From the NCBI GenBank assembly GCA_030695945.1, contig JAUYOG010000023.1, positions 124,001 through 188,000 of the forward strand: DNA of 64,000 nt, in the 5' to 3' direction. The notes beneath the pieces are model-generated. The model saw only the letters and a list, made by a program, of their open reading frames with translations. It was not told the origin of the DNA and did not search any database. This DNA comes from Ramlibacter sp. (GTDB taxonomy: Bacteria; Pseudomonadota; Gammaproteobacteria; Burkholderiales; Burkholderiaceae_C). Positions within the stretch are counted from its first letter, which is position 1, and the number at the start of each line of letters is the position of its first letter. The position numbers and the translations under genes were made by a program. Below are positions 29,484 through 38,427 of this stretch, piece after piece.

Positions 29484-30743
29484 CTAACGCTCTTTGCGCA
29501 GGAAGAAGTGCTGGATGGCGGAACTGGCGCGCTGGCGCGCCTCGGCGTCGCCCGCGTGCAGCTCGGCCATCGCGCCGTGCAGCATCTTCTGGGTGAGGCC
29601 CTTGGACATGGCTTCCAGCACGGCGTCGACGTTCTCGCCCTTGGCCAGCAGCTTGCGGGCCCGGGCCATTTCCATGGCACGCCACTCGTCCGCCTGCGCA
29701 TTCAGCTGCTGGATCAGCGGGACGGTGCCGCGCTGGTCCATCCAGTGCAGGAAGCTCTGCACGCCGGCATCGATGATGGCTTCGGCTTGCTCGACCGCCG
29801 CCTGCCGGTTGGCCTGGCCGGTCTGGACGACACCCGCCAGGTCGTCGACCGTGTAGAGGTATACGTCCTCCAGGGCCTTGACCTCGGGCTCGATGTCGCG
29901 GGGCACGGCCAGGTCCACCATGAACATGGGGCGGTGCTTGCGAGCCTTGAGCGCGCGCTCGACGGCGCCCAGGCCGATGATCGGCAAGGTGCTGGCGGTG
30001 CAGCTGATCACGGCGTCGAATTCGTGCAGGCGATCGGGCAGGTCCGCCAGGCGCATCACCTCGCCGCCGAAGCGCGAGGCCAGCCGTTCGCCACGCTCCA
30101 GCGTGCGGTTGGCGATGGCGATGCCTTTCGGGTTGCGCGCGGCGAAGTGCGTCGCCGACAGCTCGATCATCTCGCCGGCGCCCACGAACAGCACCCGGAT
30201 CTTGCCCATGTCCTCGAACAGCTGCCCGGCCAGGCGCACGGCGGCGGCGGCCATGCTGATGGAATGCGCGCCGATCTCGGTGGAGGTGCGTACCTCCTTG
30301 GCGACGGCAAAGGAGCGCTGGAACAGCTGGTTGAGCGTCGTGCCGAGCGCGCCGGCCTGGTCGGCCACGCGCACGGCGTCTTTCATCTGGCCCAGGATCT
30401 GCGGTTCGCCCAGCACCATCGAATCCAGGCCGCTCGCAACCCGGAATGCGTGGCGCGCGGCCAGCCCGTCATGAAGCGTGTAGGCATGCGAGCGCAGCAG
30501 GGTGGGGGACACGCCGCCGGAATGGGCCAGCCAGTCCAGTGTCGGGTCGATGTCGCCCTGGTCGCCCGCACAATAGATTTCGGTGCGGTTACAAGTTGAC
30601 AGGATGGCGGCTTCCGCGCGCCGCGACAATGCATTGCGGAGGGCCTTCAAGGTGGGTTCCACCTGGTCGATGGCATACGCAAACCGCCCGCGCAGATCGA
30701 GCGGCGCGGTCGTGTGGTTGATACCCAATGCCCAGACTGCCAT
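29484..30743 (-). CDS. hemA: Glutamyl-tRNA reductase
   Basis: First committed step of tetrapyrrole synthesis by the C5 route: NADPH reduction of glutamyl-tRNA to glutamate-1-semialdehyde. The catalytic cysteine is in [11 protein letters not shown]. The tRNA- and substrate-binding region includes [17 protein letters not shown], and the NADPH site is [14 protein letters not shown]. It has 419 residues from the ATG at 30743 ([15 protein letters not shown]), a standard N-terminus; the longer open frame upstream is not coding. A TATAAT box sits only eight bases upstream. hemC and hemD lie 20 kb away in the same window. Confidence 0.96.
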   Translation of the reverse strand: MAVWALGINHTTAPLDLRGRFAYAIDQVEPTLKALRNALSRRAEAAILSTCNRTEIYCAGDQGDIDPTLDWLAHSGGVSPTLLRSHAYTLHDGLAARHAFRVASGLDSMVLGEPQILGQMKDAVRVADQAGALGTTLNQLFQRSFAVAKEVRTSTEIGAHSISMAAAAVRLAGQLFEDMGKIRVLFVGAGEMIELSATHFAARNPKGIAIANRTLERGERLASRFGGEVMRLADLPDRLHEFDAVISCTASTLPIIGLGAVERALKARKHRPMFMVDLAVPRDIEPEVKALEDVYLYTVDDLAGVVQTGQANRQAAVEQAEAIIDAGVQSFLHWMDQRGTVPLIQQLNAQADEWRAMEMARARKLLAKGENVDAVLEAMSKGLTQKMLHGAMAELHAGDAEARQRASSAIQHFFLRKER

Positions 30744-30750
30744 TGCCGGA

Positions 30751-30756
30751 ATTATA
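30751..30756 (-). promoter_or_regulatory. -10 box of hemA (near-leaderless)
   Basis: A perfect TATAAT on the minus strand, ending seven bases before the hemA ATG. Transcription would begin almost at the start codon. The same AT-rich patch (TATAAA on the plus strand) may also serve the divergent small gene at 30804. No clear -35 box is seen. Confidence 0.45.
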
Positions 30757-30803
30757 AAATTTGCGCCAGATTCAAGCACTTGCGATTTATCAAGTCCCCA
30801 AAT

Positions 30804-31082
30804 ATGGGCCCAATCGACCTTTTTTTCCACCTCATCGGTTTCGCCGCGCCGGCAGTCGCGGTTGCCATGCTGGTCGCGCTCGGCGCCCGCGTGATCATGC
30901 CCGCCCGGGCCGCAACCCGGCCCTGGTGGCTCCAGTCTGCTATCAATTCGATAGTGGGGGTCACGGTGCTGGCGGCCGGCCTGTGGCACTTCGGCGTCGA
31001 CGGAAGGATGGCGACTTACGCGGCGCTGGTGCTCGCCGTGGCCAGTTGCCAGTGGGTGAGCGCCCGCGGCTGGCGCGGGTAA
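30804..31082 (+). CDS. Small membrane protein, 92 residues, unknown function
   Basis: The open frame begins [20 protein letters not shown]. It has three hydrophobic stretches (about 5-27, 42-58 and 66-82) and short basic loops, so it is an integral membrane protein. The frame is open from 30714, but the ATG at 30804 starts directly at the first helix. It is divergent from hemA, lies 16 bases before the hydroxylase gene, and could be co-transcribed with it. An inverted repeat CTATC-AATTC-GATAG (30940-30954) lies inside the gene. I do not recognise the family. Confidence 0.65.
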   Translation: MGPIDLFFHLIGFAAPAVAVAMLVALGARVIMPARAATRPWWLQSAINSIVGVTVLAAGLWHFGVDGRMATYAALVLAVASCQWVSARGWRG

Positions 31083-31098
31083 GTCAATAATCGCGGGC

Positions 31099-31959
31099 AT
31101 GAGCACGACCCAGACCCAGGCGATCACGCCGCAGCTGCGCCAGTGGATCGTCGAGCAGGCGGAGGCCGGGCATAGCGCCGATGTGGTGCTGAAATCCATG
31201 CTCGCGTCCGGCTGGAAGGAGGACGTGGCCGTCGAAGCCATGGAGTCCACCTTGCGCGGGCACCTGGAAAATAAGGCCCTGCAGGAGGGGCTGCCTCCGG
31301 CCTTGGCGGTGCCGGACCCCGGGCTCGACGAATCGCCGCTTTACATCGACGCCGGCGACCGCCGGGTCTGTGTCCTGCAAGCGATGTACAACCCGCGCGT
31401 CGTGGTGTTCGGCGGACTGCTCTCCGACGGGGAATGCGAGGGCCTGATCGCGCTGGCCAAGCCGCGGCTGGCGCGCTCGCTCACCGTCGCCACCAAAACC
31501 GGCGGCGAGGAGGTCAACGCCGACCGCACCAGCAACGGCATGTTCTTCCAGCGCGGCGAGAACGAACTCGTGCGCACGATCGAGGCGCGGATCGCGCGGC
31601 TGGTGGCCTGGCCGGAGGAAAACGGCGAGGGCCTGCAGGTGCTGCACTACGTACCAGGCACAGAGTACAAGCCGCACTACGACTATTTCGACCCGAGTGA
31701 ACCGGGCACCCCCACCATCCTCAAGCGTGGCGGCCAGCGGGTGGCCACGATCGTGATGTACCTGGGCGAGCCCGACAAGGGCGGCGGCACCACGTTCCCC
31801 GATGTGCACCTGCAGATCGCGCCCAAGCGCGGCAATGCCGTGTTCTTCAGCTACGAGCGGCCCCATCCGTCCACGCGGACGTTGCATGGCGGCGCGCCGG
31901 TGCTCGCCGGCGAAAAGTGGATCGCCACGAAGTGGCTGCGCGAGCGGCGCTTCACCTGA
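31099..31959 (+). CDS. 2-oxoglutarate/Fe(II)-dependent prolyl 4-hydroxylase-like dioxygenase
   Basis: Predicted prolyl hydroxylase that uses Fe(II), O2 and 2-oxoglutarate. The facial triad is complete: His193 and Asp195 in HYDYFDP and His263 in TLHGGAPV, with Lys273 placed to bind the 2-oxoglutarate carboxylate. The P4H-like context ([13 protein letters not shown] before it, GGGTTFPDV between) is strong. The N-terminal ~50 residues form a separate three-helix, UBA-like segment ([20 protein letters not shown]), which may recognise a partner. Length is 286 residues. Bacterial relatives hydroxylate proline in proteins such as EF-Tu, but the substrate here is unknown. Confidence 0.85.
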   Translation: MSTTQTQAITPQLRQWIVEQAEAGHSADVVLKSMLASGWKEDVAVEAMESTLRGHLENKALQEGLPPALAVPDPGLDESPLYIDAGDRRVCVLQAMYNPRVVVFGGLLSDGECEGLIALAKPRLARSLTVATKTGGEEVNADRTSNGMFFQRGENELVRTIEARIARLVAWPEENGEGLQVLHYVPGTEYKPHYDYFDPSEPGTPTILKRGGQRVATIVMYLGEPDKGGGTTFPDVHLQIAPKRGNAVFFSYERPHPSTRTLHGGAPVLAGEKWIATKWLRERRFT

Positions 31960-32027
31960 AGGCCGCCCGGCATGGTCGAGCGCCAGCCGGCATCCCCGTC
32001 CCGCACCTTGAAAGCAGCCTGAAGGCC

Positions 32028-32870
32028 ATGAACCCCGAAGATTCGCAACTTGGCAAGCCTGCGCCTTACGCCGACCAATACGACGCTTCGCTGCTGTTTC
32101 CGATCTCGCGCCTGCCCAAACGGGTTGAACTCGGCCTGCACGGCGCGGTGCCGTTTTTCGGCGCCGACCTCTGGACCGCCTTCGAGCTGAGCTGGCTCAC
32201 GCCGCGCGGCAAGCCGCAGGTTGCCATCGCGCACATCACGGTGCCGTGCGAGACGCCGAACATCGTCGAGAGCAAGTCGTTCAAGCTCTACCTCAACAGT
32301 TACACCAACACGCCTTTCGCATCGGTCGACGAGGTGCGCGACCGCATCCGGGCCGACGTGAGCGAGGCCGTGTGGCGGGGCGCGCCCGCGCAGTCGTCGG
32401 TGGGGGTGCGTATCCTGATGCCCGACCAGTTCGACCGCGAGCCGGTGCACGAGCTCGACGGCCTGAGCCTGGACCGCCTGGACATCGAGTGCACGCAGTA
32501 CACGCCCGCGCCGGAGCTGCTCACGGCCGCGTTCGGCGAGCAGCCGGTCGAGGAGGTCCTCACGAGCAACCTGCTCAAGAGCAATTGCCTGGTGACGGGG
32601 CAGCCCGACTGGGGCAGCGTGCAGGTCCGCTACAGCGGTCCGCAGATCGACCAGGGCGGGCTGCTGCGCTACCTCGTGAGCTTCCGCAACCACAACGAGT
32701 TCCACGAGCAATGCGTCGAGCGCATCTTCATGGACATCTGGAAGCGCTGCAAGCCGGTGAAGCTCGCCGTCTACGCACGCTACACGCGCCGCGGCGGGCT
32801 CGACATCAACCCGTTCCGCACCAGCCACCCGATGGCGCCGCCGCCCAACATCCGCACTGCGCGCCAGTAA
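32028..32870 (+). CDS. queF: NADPH-dependent 7-cyano-7-deazaguanine reductase QueF
   Basis: Reduces preQ0 to preQ1 in queuosine biosynthesis. This is the long (E. coli-type) two-half form: an N-terminal half with the NADPH-binding [11 protein letters not shown] motif at 81-91 and a C-terminal half with the catalytic Cys187 and Asp194 in [13 protein letters not shown]. His226 and Glu227 of NHNEFHEQC bind substrate. It has 280 residues from the ATG at 32028; the frame upstream overlaps the previous gene and is not coding. No other queuosine genes are nearby. Confidence 0.95.
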   Translation: MNPEDSQLGKPAPYADQYDASLLFPISRLPKRVELGLHGAVPFFGADLWTAFELSWLTPRGKPQVAIAHITVPCETPNIVESKSFKLYLNSYTNTPFASVDEVRDRIRADVSEAVWRGAPAQSSVGVRILMPDQFDREPVHELDGLSLDRLDIECTQYTPAPELLTAAFGEQPVEEVLTSNLLKSNCLVTGQPDWGSVQVRYSGPQIDQGGLLRYLVSFRNHNEFHEQCVERIFMDIWKRCKPVKLAVYARYTRRGGLDINPFRTSHPMAPPPNIRTARQ

Positions 32871-32895
32871 GCGCGCGCGCCTCGCGCGGTGGGCG

Positions 32896-33732
32896 CTACG
32901 GCTGAAGATCCCTGAACGAGGCCAGCGGCGGCAAGTCCGGGAACACCGCCGCGCGTTTCTCCTTCATGGCGGTCACCGATTCGCGCACATGCGAGTTGCT
33001 CCAGATCGCGCCCTGGATCCAGCCCATCTGCTTGAGGGCGTCGTCCACCGAATGGTCGCGCGCGTAGTGGATGACCTGCTTGGTTCCCCAGATCGCCACC
33101 GGTGGCTTGGCGGCGATCTCGCCGGCGCACTTCAAGGCGGCCCCCACCATGGCTTCCTGCGTGTCGAACACCTCGTTGACGAGCCCGTACCCGAGCGCCT
33201 TCTGCGCCGGCAGCCGCCGGCCCGTGTACGCGAGCTCCTTGACGACGCCGAGCGGCACCAGTTTGGGCAAGCGCTGCAGCGTGCCGACGTCCGCGACCAT
33301 GCCGATGTTGATCTCCTGGATGCAGAAGAACGCGTCCGCCGTGGCGTAGCGGATGCAGCATGCCGTCACCATGTCGACTGCACCGCCGATGCAGCCGCCC
33401 TGGATCGCCGCGATCACCGGGATTCGCAGCGTTTCCAGCCGTGTGAAGGTGGCCTGCATCTCGGCAAGAAGGTCGAAGACCGCGGCGCGGCCTTCGGGCG
33501 TGCGGTCGTTCATCGCGATGTCGCCGCCGAAAGTTTCCAGCGCCATGCCGGCGCTGAAATGCTTGCCGGTCGACGAGATCACCAGCGCGCGCGCGGCGCC
33601 TTCGCGGTGCAGTCTCGCGAGGACGTCATCGAGTTCGCGCCAGAACTTCGGATGCATGGTGTTCAGCGCATCGGGGCGGCTGAGCACAAGGTGGGCGACG
33701 TGATCCTGCAGCGTCAGGTTGAAGCATTCCAT
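32896..33732 (-). CDS. Crotonase-fold protein, dienoyl-CoA isomerase-like
   Basis: Probably the delta(3,5)-delta(2,4)-dienoyl-CoA isomerase of unsaturated fatty-acid beta-oxidation. The oxyanion-hole region GKHFSAGMAL and the block GGCIGGAVDMVTACCIRY match ECH1-type enzymes. All three acidic residues used by rat ECH1 are kept at the right spacing: Asp in GGAVD, Glu in IQEINIG 20 residues on, and Asp in MVADVG eight later. It has 278 residues from the ATG at 33732, with AGAGGAT upstream. It is convergent with queF and stands alone. A plain enoyl-CoA hydratase is the alternative, but the Asp triad argues against it. Confidence 0.84.
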   Translation of the reverse strand: MECFNLTLQDHVAHLVLSRPDALNTMHPKFWRELDDVLARLHREGAARALVISSTGKHFSAGMALETFGGDIAMNDRTPEGRAAVFDLLAEMQATFTRLETLRIPVIAAIQGGCIGGAVDMVTACCIRYATADAFFCIQEINIGMVADVGTLQRLPKLVPLGVVKELAYTGRRLPAQKALGYGLVNEVFDTQEAMVGAALKCAGEIAAKPPVAIWGTKQVIHYARDHSVDDALKQMGWIQGAIWSNSHVRESVTAMKEKRAAVFPDLPPLASFRDLQP

Positions 33733-33823
33733 GGCGATCCTCTCGATTGAACGTGGGATCACTTTAGCGCGCGGCAGTGCGCGCGCCTGGCAAACACGGG
33801 ACAAGCACGCGAGGAGCGGCTGC

Positions 33824-34084
33824 CTAGGGACGCAGCCAGTCGCAGCGCAGCTTTTGCGCCCGGTGCGCCTTGACTCGCCAAGCCACGTACATGCCGGGGG
33901 CTGCGATGGCGAGCGCGCAGAGGGGGATGCCCCAGAACTGCTCGAATGCATACGCCGGCAGCCAACCCACCCAGCCCATCACCCACAGCGTCAGCACCGC
34001 GTCCCACAGGTGGTACTCGACCGGATGTTCGAGTCGATGCGCGACGTGCCATTGCTTGATACGTTGCAGTTCGTTGAGCGTCAT
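33824..34084 (-). CDS. Small membrane protein, 86 residues, unknown function
   Basis: Begins MTLNELQRIKQWHVAHRLEH, an amphipathic and histidine-rich segment. Two hydrophobic helices follow (AVLTLWVMGWVGWLPAYAF and GIPLCALAIAAPGMYVAW), then a basic tail with one cysteine. The ATG at 34084 is preceded by GGAG six bases away and is preferred over an in-frame start at 34135. The regular helix pattern and ribosome-binding site support a real gene. It lies alone between the isomerase and the secreted repeat protein, all on the minus strand. I know of no function. Confidence 0.62.
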   Translation of the reverse strand: MTLNELQRIKQWHVAHRLEHPVEYHLWDAVLTLWVMGWVGWLPAYAFEQFWGIPLCALAIAAPGMYVAWRVKAHRAQKLRCDWLRP

Positions 34085-34167
34085 GGCGGTCTCCGGGGCG
34101 AGAAAGCGCGTCTGTAAGTTCGGCGTCAGATCCAATGTAAGTTAGCAGTAAGCATCCGTCAAGTGCC

Positions 34168-35490
34168 TCAGCCCTGGCGCTGATACAGCACCAGCTTGGC
34201 TTCGGTCGTGACGTCCGCCTTGTGCGCCTTCATCACGATGTCGTAGCGTGTGCCCGCGACGGGGAAAGGCGAGCTGAAGCTGAATTCGAAGTGGCCGTTC
34301 GAGTCCGCCTGCACGGTGCGGGAGAACACGTTCTGCGCGACGCCGAACTGGCCGACCACCGGCGGTACCGCGTCCACGCGGACGTTGACCTCGGCCATGG
34401 GCGCCGTGCGTCCGCGAACGTGGGTCACGTTGCCGTCCACCTGCCCGTTGTTCACGTGGCTGAGGATCTGGATCGGCACGCCGGCCGGGCCGGACGCGAC
34501 TTCGAAGCTCCATGTCCTGCGGACCGTGTTGCCGGCGTTGTCGCGTGCCGTCACGTCCACGGTATGCCGTCCGGGCGGCAGCGGCGCGCGGTAGGTGAAC
34601 GAATCGGGGTTGACCTGCGCATCCGACGTCACGTTGCGGCCGGAGAGCATGATGCGGACCGTGCCGGGGTCGACGCCGGCGCCGCCCCGGTCGCGGAACG
34701 AGCCGGAGATCACCGTGGCCGGGCCGCCCGCGACCGTGTCCCCCTCGCGCGGCGTCAGGTTGGTGATGGAGGGCGGCCGGTTGTCGGCGGCCACCAGCGG
34801 CTGCGCCAGGTTCATCGACACGGCGCGTTCTCCCATGCGAAGCGTCGCCACGACCGGGCCGCTCGGGTCCAGCGTGTCGCGCCGCCGCACGACATACGTC
34901 CCTTCGTACTGGCCGGGGCGCACTTCTCGCAGCGCCACGTTGTTGGCCACGCCCGGCAGGTCCACGGAGGCCGCGGCGCCGGGAAGGCCCACCAGCGTGA
35001 AGCGAATTTCGGCGCCGGGTTCGATACGGTCGAGGGCGGCGACCTGGAACCGCTCGATACGCAGTGGCAGGGGCGCCGGGGGAGCCGGGGGCGCGGAGGC
35101 AACGTTGCCCAACCCGGCGGGGATGTCATAGCTTGCCGTCACAGTGCGGTTGCCACGCCGCATGATGGCGCGGATCTTGTCGCCTTCCTGGATGTTGTCA
35201 TTGCGGCTGATGACGTAGCGGCCGACGTACACCCCACGCGAAGTCTCGGCCAGCGGGATCATCGCCTGGGCGCCGCGGATGCGGATGCTCGCCTTCGCCC
35301 GGGGCGTGCCTTCCAGCCGGAAGCGCAGGCGCGAGCCGGGTGCGAGGCCGTTGTCGCTGGTGACCTGCAGCGAGTGGACTTCCGGTGTCGCCGGCTGCGC
35401 GACGACGGTCGACGGCAGCGCCGTGAAGGCGATGGCGGCCGGCGCCAGCAGGGACAGGGCCAGCAGGTGGCTGCGTAGTTGTGCTTTCAT
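34168..35490 (-). CDS. Secreted multi-domain repeat protein, unknown function
   Basis: A 440-residue exported protein with a signal peptide (MKAQLRSHLLALSLLAPAAI, cleavage near VVAQP). Two similar domains follow. One starts GLAPGSRLRFRLEGTPRA; the other starts RIEPGAEIRFTLVGLPGA. Each contains a GVYVGRY/GQYEGTY turn and an R-N/R-rich strand, so they look like an internal duplication joined by a proline/alanine linker (APPAPPAPLP). A bacterial Ig-like domain follows (RPPSITNLTPREGDTVAGG, then HTVDVTARDNAGNTVRRTWS), and a final beta-rich domain. Cell-surface binding is plausible but not shown. The frame continues upstream to 35838, which is not coding. Confidence 0.75.
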   Translation of the reverse strand: MKAQLRSHLLALSLLAPAAIAFTALPSTVVAQPATPEVHSLQVTSDNGLAPGSRLRFRLEGTPRAKASIRIRGAQAMIPLAETSRGVYVGRYVISRNDNIQEGDKIRAIMRRGNRTVTASYDIPAGLGNVASAPPAPPAPLPLRIERFQVAALDRIEPGAEIRFTLVGLPGAAASVDLPGVANNVALREVRPGQYEGTYVVRRRDTLDPSGPVVATLRMGERAVSMNLAQPLVAADNRPPSITNLTPREGDTVAGGPATVISGSFRDRGGAGVDPGTVRIMLSGRNVTSDAQVNPDSFTYRAPLPPGRHTVDVTARDNAGNTVRRTWSFEVASGPAGVPIQILSHVNNGQVDGNVTHVRGRTAPMAEVNVRVDAVPPVVGQFGVAQNVFSRTVQADSNGHFEFSFSSPFPVAGTRYDIVMKAHKADVTTEAKLVLYQRQG

Positions 35491-35641
35491 ATCGAACCCC
35501 TGAAAGAGTGGAACCCATTCCACGGTAGGGGCGAATACGTCCTGCTCATGTAGGCGGAAGGGGCTTGGCGCGGTAGGACTGCTCCAGCGTGGCGGGCCGG
35601 GGCACGGGGCCGTGGCCCCCCGCCTTGGTACCATGCGGCCG

Positions 35642-36148
35642 ATGAAGCGCCGCCAGTTCCTGATGGTTCCATTCGCCGCCGGAGGTATCGCCATGGCAGA
35701 CCTGCCCAAAGTGCAATCGCTGGACGCTTCGCTGCGCTGGCTCGACCGCATCGAACGGGCGGCGGGTGTGAAGGCTATCGGCGCCTGGCCGCTCGGTGCG
35801 GTGCTGGAACACCTCGCGCAAAGCATCGAGATGAGCATGGATGGCTATCCGCAGCCGCGCAGCCCGTTGTTCCAGGGAACGGCGGGCAGCGCCGCGTTCG
35901 CCTGGTTCAAATGGCGCGGGCGGATGAGCCACGGCCTGGACGAGCCCATCCCGGGGGCACCGGCGTTGGCGGCCGGGGCCGACTGGCGATCCGCCGCGAT
36001 CCGCTTGCGCGGGGCGATCACCCGCTTCAATGGGTACAACGGCCCGCTCAGTCCGCATTTCGCCTACGGCGCCCTGGCCAAGCCCGATTTCGCGCTGGCG
36101 CACAACCTGCACATCACGAACCACCAGGACGAAATCGTCATCGCCTGA
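35642..36148 (+). CDS. DUF1569 (DinB-like superfamily) protein with signal sequence
   Basis: A 168-residue protein of the DUF1569 family, related to the DinB/YfiT four-helix metal-binding fold. The N-terminus MKRRQFLMVPFAAGGIAM carries a twin-arginine-like signal (KRRQFL). Helix 1 contains the family pattern AVLEHLAQSIEMSMDG and the C-terminus HNLHITNHQDEIVIA, whose histidines would be metal ligands in this fold. An in-frame ATG lies at 35633, but 35642 starts directly at the signal. It is convergent with dinB and of unknown function. Confidence 0.8.
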   Translation: MKRRQFLMVPFAAGGIAMADLPKVQSLDASLRWLDRIERAAGVKAIGAWPLGAVLEHLAQSIEMSMDGYPQPRSPLFQGTAGSAAFAWFKWRGRMSHGLDEPIPGAPALAAGADWRSAAIRLRGAITRFNGYNGPLSPHFAYGALAKPDFALAHNLHITNHQDEIVIA

Positions 36149-36169
36149 TCCGTGGCGTTTGGCCTGTCC

Positions 36170-37414
36170 TCAGAACAGGTCCAGCGTCCCTTCGAACGGC
36201 GGCGACGGCTCCGCAACGCGATGGCCGACGGGCGCCGGCGTGCCGACGGCCGGCAATGCATGGGCCTCGGGTGAGCCTGCCTTGGCCAGCTTACCCACGC
36301 GCACACCCAGCAGTCGCAGGCGCCGGTCCAACGGGACGCGCTTCAGGCATTGCCCCGCCACTTGGCGGATCGTCTTCGCGTCGGCGATGAAATGGTCGAT
36401 CGTGTGGTCGCGCGTCGCGATCCTGAAATCATCGTAGCGAAGCTTGATGCCTATCGTCCTGCCGACGTAGCCCTTGCGCTGCAGGTCGCTCGCCACCTGC
36501 TTGCACAGGTCCGTGAAGATCGACCCCAGCTCGGCGCGATCGCGCACCGCGTGCAGGTCGCGGTCGAACGTGGTCTCGCGGCTCATCGACACCGGCTCGC
36601 TCTCGGTGACCACGGGCCGGTCGTCGCGGCCCCATGCGGCGTCGTGCATCCACGCGCCATAGGACTTTCCGAAGTTGTCGACCAGCCATTCCCGCTCCTG
36701 CGCGGCGATGTCGCCGATGGTATGCAGGTGAAGCTTCGCGAGCTTCACTTCGGCCTTGGGCCCGATGCCGTTGATCTTGCGCACCGGGAGCGGCCAGATC
36801 TTCGCCTGCACATCTGCCTCGTACAGCACGGAGATGCCGTTCGGCTTGTTGAACTCGCTCGCCATCTTGGCGATGAGCTTGTTGGGCGCGACGCCGATGG
36901 AACAGGTGAGGCCCGTCTTCTCGAGAATGGCGCGCTGGATCAGCCGCGCGAGCGCCCGCCCGCCTTCGCGCTGGCCACCGGGTACGTCGGTGAAGTCGAT
37001 GTACACCTCGTCCACGCCGCGGTCCTCGACCACGGGCGCGATTTCGGCGATCGTGCCCTTGAACAGGCGCGAGTACCTGCGCACCTCCTCGAAATCCACG
37101 GGCAGCACAATTGCCTGCGGGCACAGCCGGGCCGCCTTCATCATGCCCATCGCGGAGCCCACCCCGAACTGGCGCGCGGGGTAGGTGGCCGTCGTGATGA
37201 CGCCGCGGCCCACGTAGTCCTTGAGCAGCGGGAACGCCGAAGCCGGAATCTCGCCCAGGGGCAGGCCGGCGTACTGTTTGCGCACCATCTCGTCCACCTC
37301 GCGCCGGCCGCCGCCGATGACCACCGGCAGCCCCTTGAGCTGCGGGTAACGCAGCAGCTCGACGGAGGCGAAGAACGCGTCCATGTCGAGGTGGGCGATG
37401 CGGCGCAGGGGCAT
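36170..37414 (-). CDS. dinB: DNA polymerase IV (Y-family translesion polymerase)
   Basis: Error-prone polymerase for lesion bypass. The palm motif HLDMDAFFASVE (Asp10) opens the protein, and the second catalytic acidic pair is in RGVDEVYIDF. The tRNA-like helix-hairpin-helix INGIGPKAEVKLAKL, the thumb and the little-finger domain follow. The C-terminal GTLDLF matches a beta-clamp-binding peptide. Compared with E. coli DinB, about 30 extra residues (RREVDEMVRKQYAGLPLGEI onward) separate VVIGGG from GRGVITTATYPARQFGV, an insertion in the palm/fingers. It has 414 residues from the ATG at 37414. No LexA box was recognised upstream. Confidence 0.93.
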   Translation of the reverse strand: MPLRRIAHLDMDAFFASVELLRYPQLKGLPVVIGGGRREVDEMVRKQYAGLPLGEIPASAFPLLKDYVGRGVITTATYPARQFGVGSAMGMMKAARLCPQAIVLPVDFEEVRRYSRLFKGTIAEIAPVVEDRGVDEVYIDFTDVPGGQREGGRALARLIQRAILEKTGLTCSIGVAPNKLIAKMASEFNKPNGISVLYEADVQAKIWPLPVRKINGIGPKAEVKLAKLHLHTIGDIAAQEREWLVDNFGKSYGAWMHDAAWGRDDRPVVTESEPVSMSRETTFDRDLHAVRDRAELGSIFTDLCKQVASDLQRKGYVGRTIGIKLRYDDFRIATRDHTIDHFIADAKTIRQVAGQCLKRVPLDRRLRLLGVRVGKLAKAGSPEAHALPAVGTPAPVGHRVAEPSPPFEGTLDLF

Positions 37415-37466
37415 GCAGGGATTCTGCCGTCTTGACCGGCGGTTTCGATCCCGGTGAAATCGTTCA

Positions 37467-37495
37467 CTGACGTTTTTGGGCTGAATCCCTAGAAT
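37467..37495 (+). promoter_or_regulatory. Sigma-70-like promoter of the cytochrome c gene
   Basis: CTGACG (37467-37472) and TAGAAT (37490-37495) are separated by 17 bases, which places the transcription start near 37502, about 31 bases before the ATG. It lies in the divergent region between dinB and the cytochrome gene. Confidence 0.6.
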
Positions 37496-37532
37496 CGCCC
37501 GCTTTCCCGAAGCCGAGGCTGGAGCACCAATC

Positions 37533-38426
37533 ATGAAGCGATGGATCAAATGGACAACTGCCGCCGTGGGTGCGGTGGTGGTGGTCGTGGCCGGCGCCGG
37601 GGCGCTGGGTTACCAGCTGGCCGAGCGCAAGATGGCGCGCAAGGTCGAGATCGCGGTCAAGCCCGTGGCGTACACCGCCGAAGCCCAGGCGCTGGCGCGG
37701 GGCAAGTACCTGTTCGAGTCGCGGGGCTGCGTGGATTGCCACGGCGCGAAGGGCGAAGGCAGGGTGTTCGTCGACAACGGCAGCCTGCGCATCGCGGGCC
37801 CCAACATCAGCCCGGGCGGTGTGACGGTGGGCTACAAGCCGGAGGATTGGGTCCGCACGATCCGGCATGGCGTCAAGCCCAACGGCCAGCCGACGATGAT
37901 CATGCCCAGCGAGGACTACAACCGCTTCACCGACCAGGACCTCGCCGCCCTGGTCGCATACGTGCGCGGCTTGGCGCCCGTGCAGGGAACGGCGCCCGCG
38001 ATGATGCTGCCGCCGCCCGTGCGCATCCTCTACGGCTTTGGCGCCATCAAGGACGCGGCCGAAAAGATCGACCATTCGCTTCCCCCGGCGCAGCCCGTGC
38101 CGGAAGCCGTGGATGCCAGGCACGGCGCGTATGTGGCCAATATGTGCCTGGGCTGCCATGGGGAGCACCTGTCGGGCGGCAAGATTCCGGGCGGCCCGCC
38201 CGACTGGCCGCCCGCGGCGAACATCACTCCCGGCGAGGGCTCTGCCATGACGCGCTACAAGGACTCGGCGGCATTCATCACGATGCTGCGCAGCGGCAAG
38301 CGGCCGGACGGCACGCCGATCAAGGTGATGCCCTTCGAATCGCTGGCCAAGATGAGCGACGTGGATTCGCAAGCGCTGTACGAGTACCTGAAGACGGTCG
38401 CGCCCCGTCCCGCCGGCGGCCGATGA
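37533..38426 (+). CDS. Dihaem c-type cytochrome, membrane-anchored
   Basis: Periplasmic electron carrier or dehydrogenase subunit with two covalently bound haems: CVDCH at 66-70 and CLGCH at 205-209. Methionines near the end of each domain (IMPSEDYNRF and KVMPFES) are candidate distal ligands. The N-terminus (MKRWIKWTTAAVGAVVVVVA) looks like an uncleaved anchor. It has 297 residues, with GGAG eight bases before the ATG. It resembles the cytochrome subunits that accept electrons from alcohol or gluconate dehydrogenases, but no dehydrogenase gene is adjacent, so the partner is unknown. Confidence 0.85.
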   Translation: MKRWIKWTTAAVGAVVVVVAGAGALGYQLAERKMARKVEIAVKPVAYTAEAQALARGKYLFESRGCVDCHGAKGEGRVFVDNGSLRIAGPNISPGGVTVGYKPEDWVRTIRHGVKPNGQPTMIMPSEDYNRFTDQDLAALVAYVRGLAPVQGTAPAMMLPPPVRILYGFGAIKDAAEKIDHSLPPAQPVPEAVDARHGAYVANMCLGCHGEHLSGGKIPGGPPDWPPAANITPGEGSAMTRYKDSAAFITMLRSGKRPDGTPIKVMPFESLAKMSDVDSQALYEYLKTVAPRPAGGR

Positions 38427-38427
38427 A

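Noticed and set aside
28273..29685. Longer prfA beginning upstream in the hemA gap
   Set aside because: The extra ~107 residues would span the double-hairpin repeat and the hemA 3' end and are absent from RF1 proteins.
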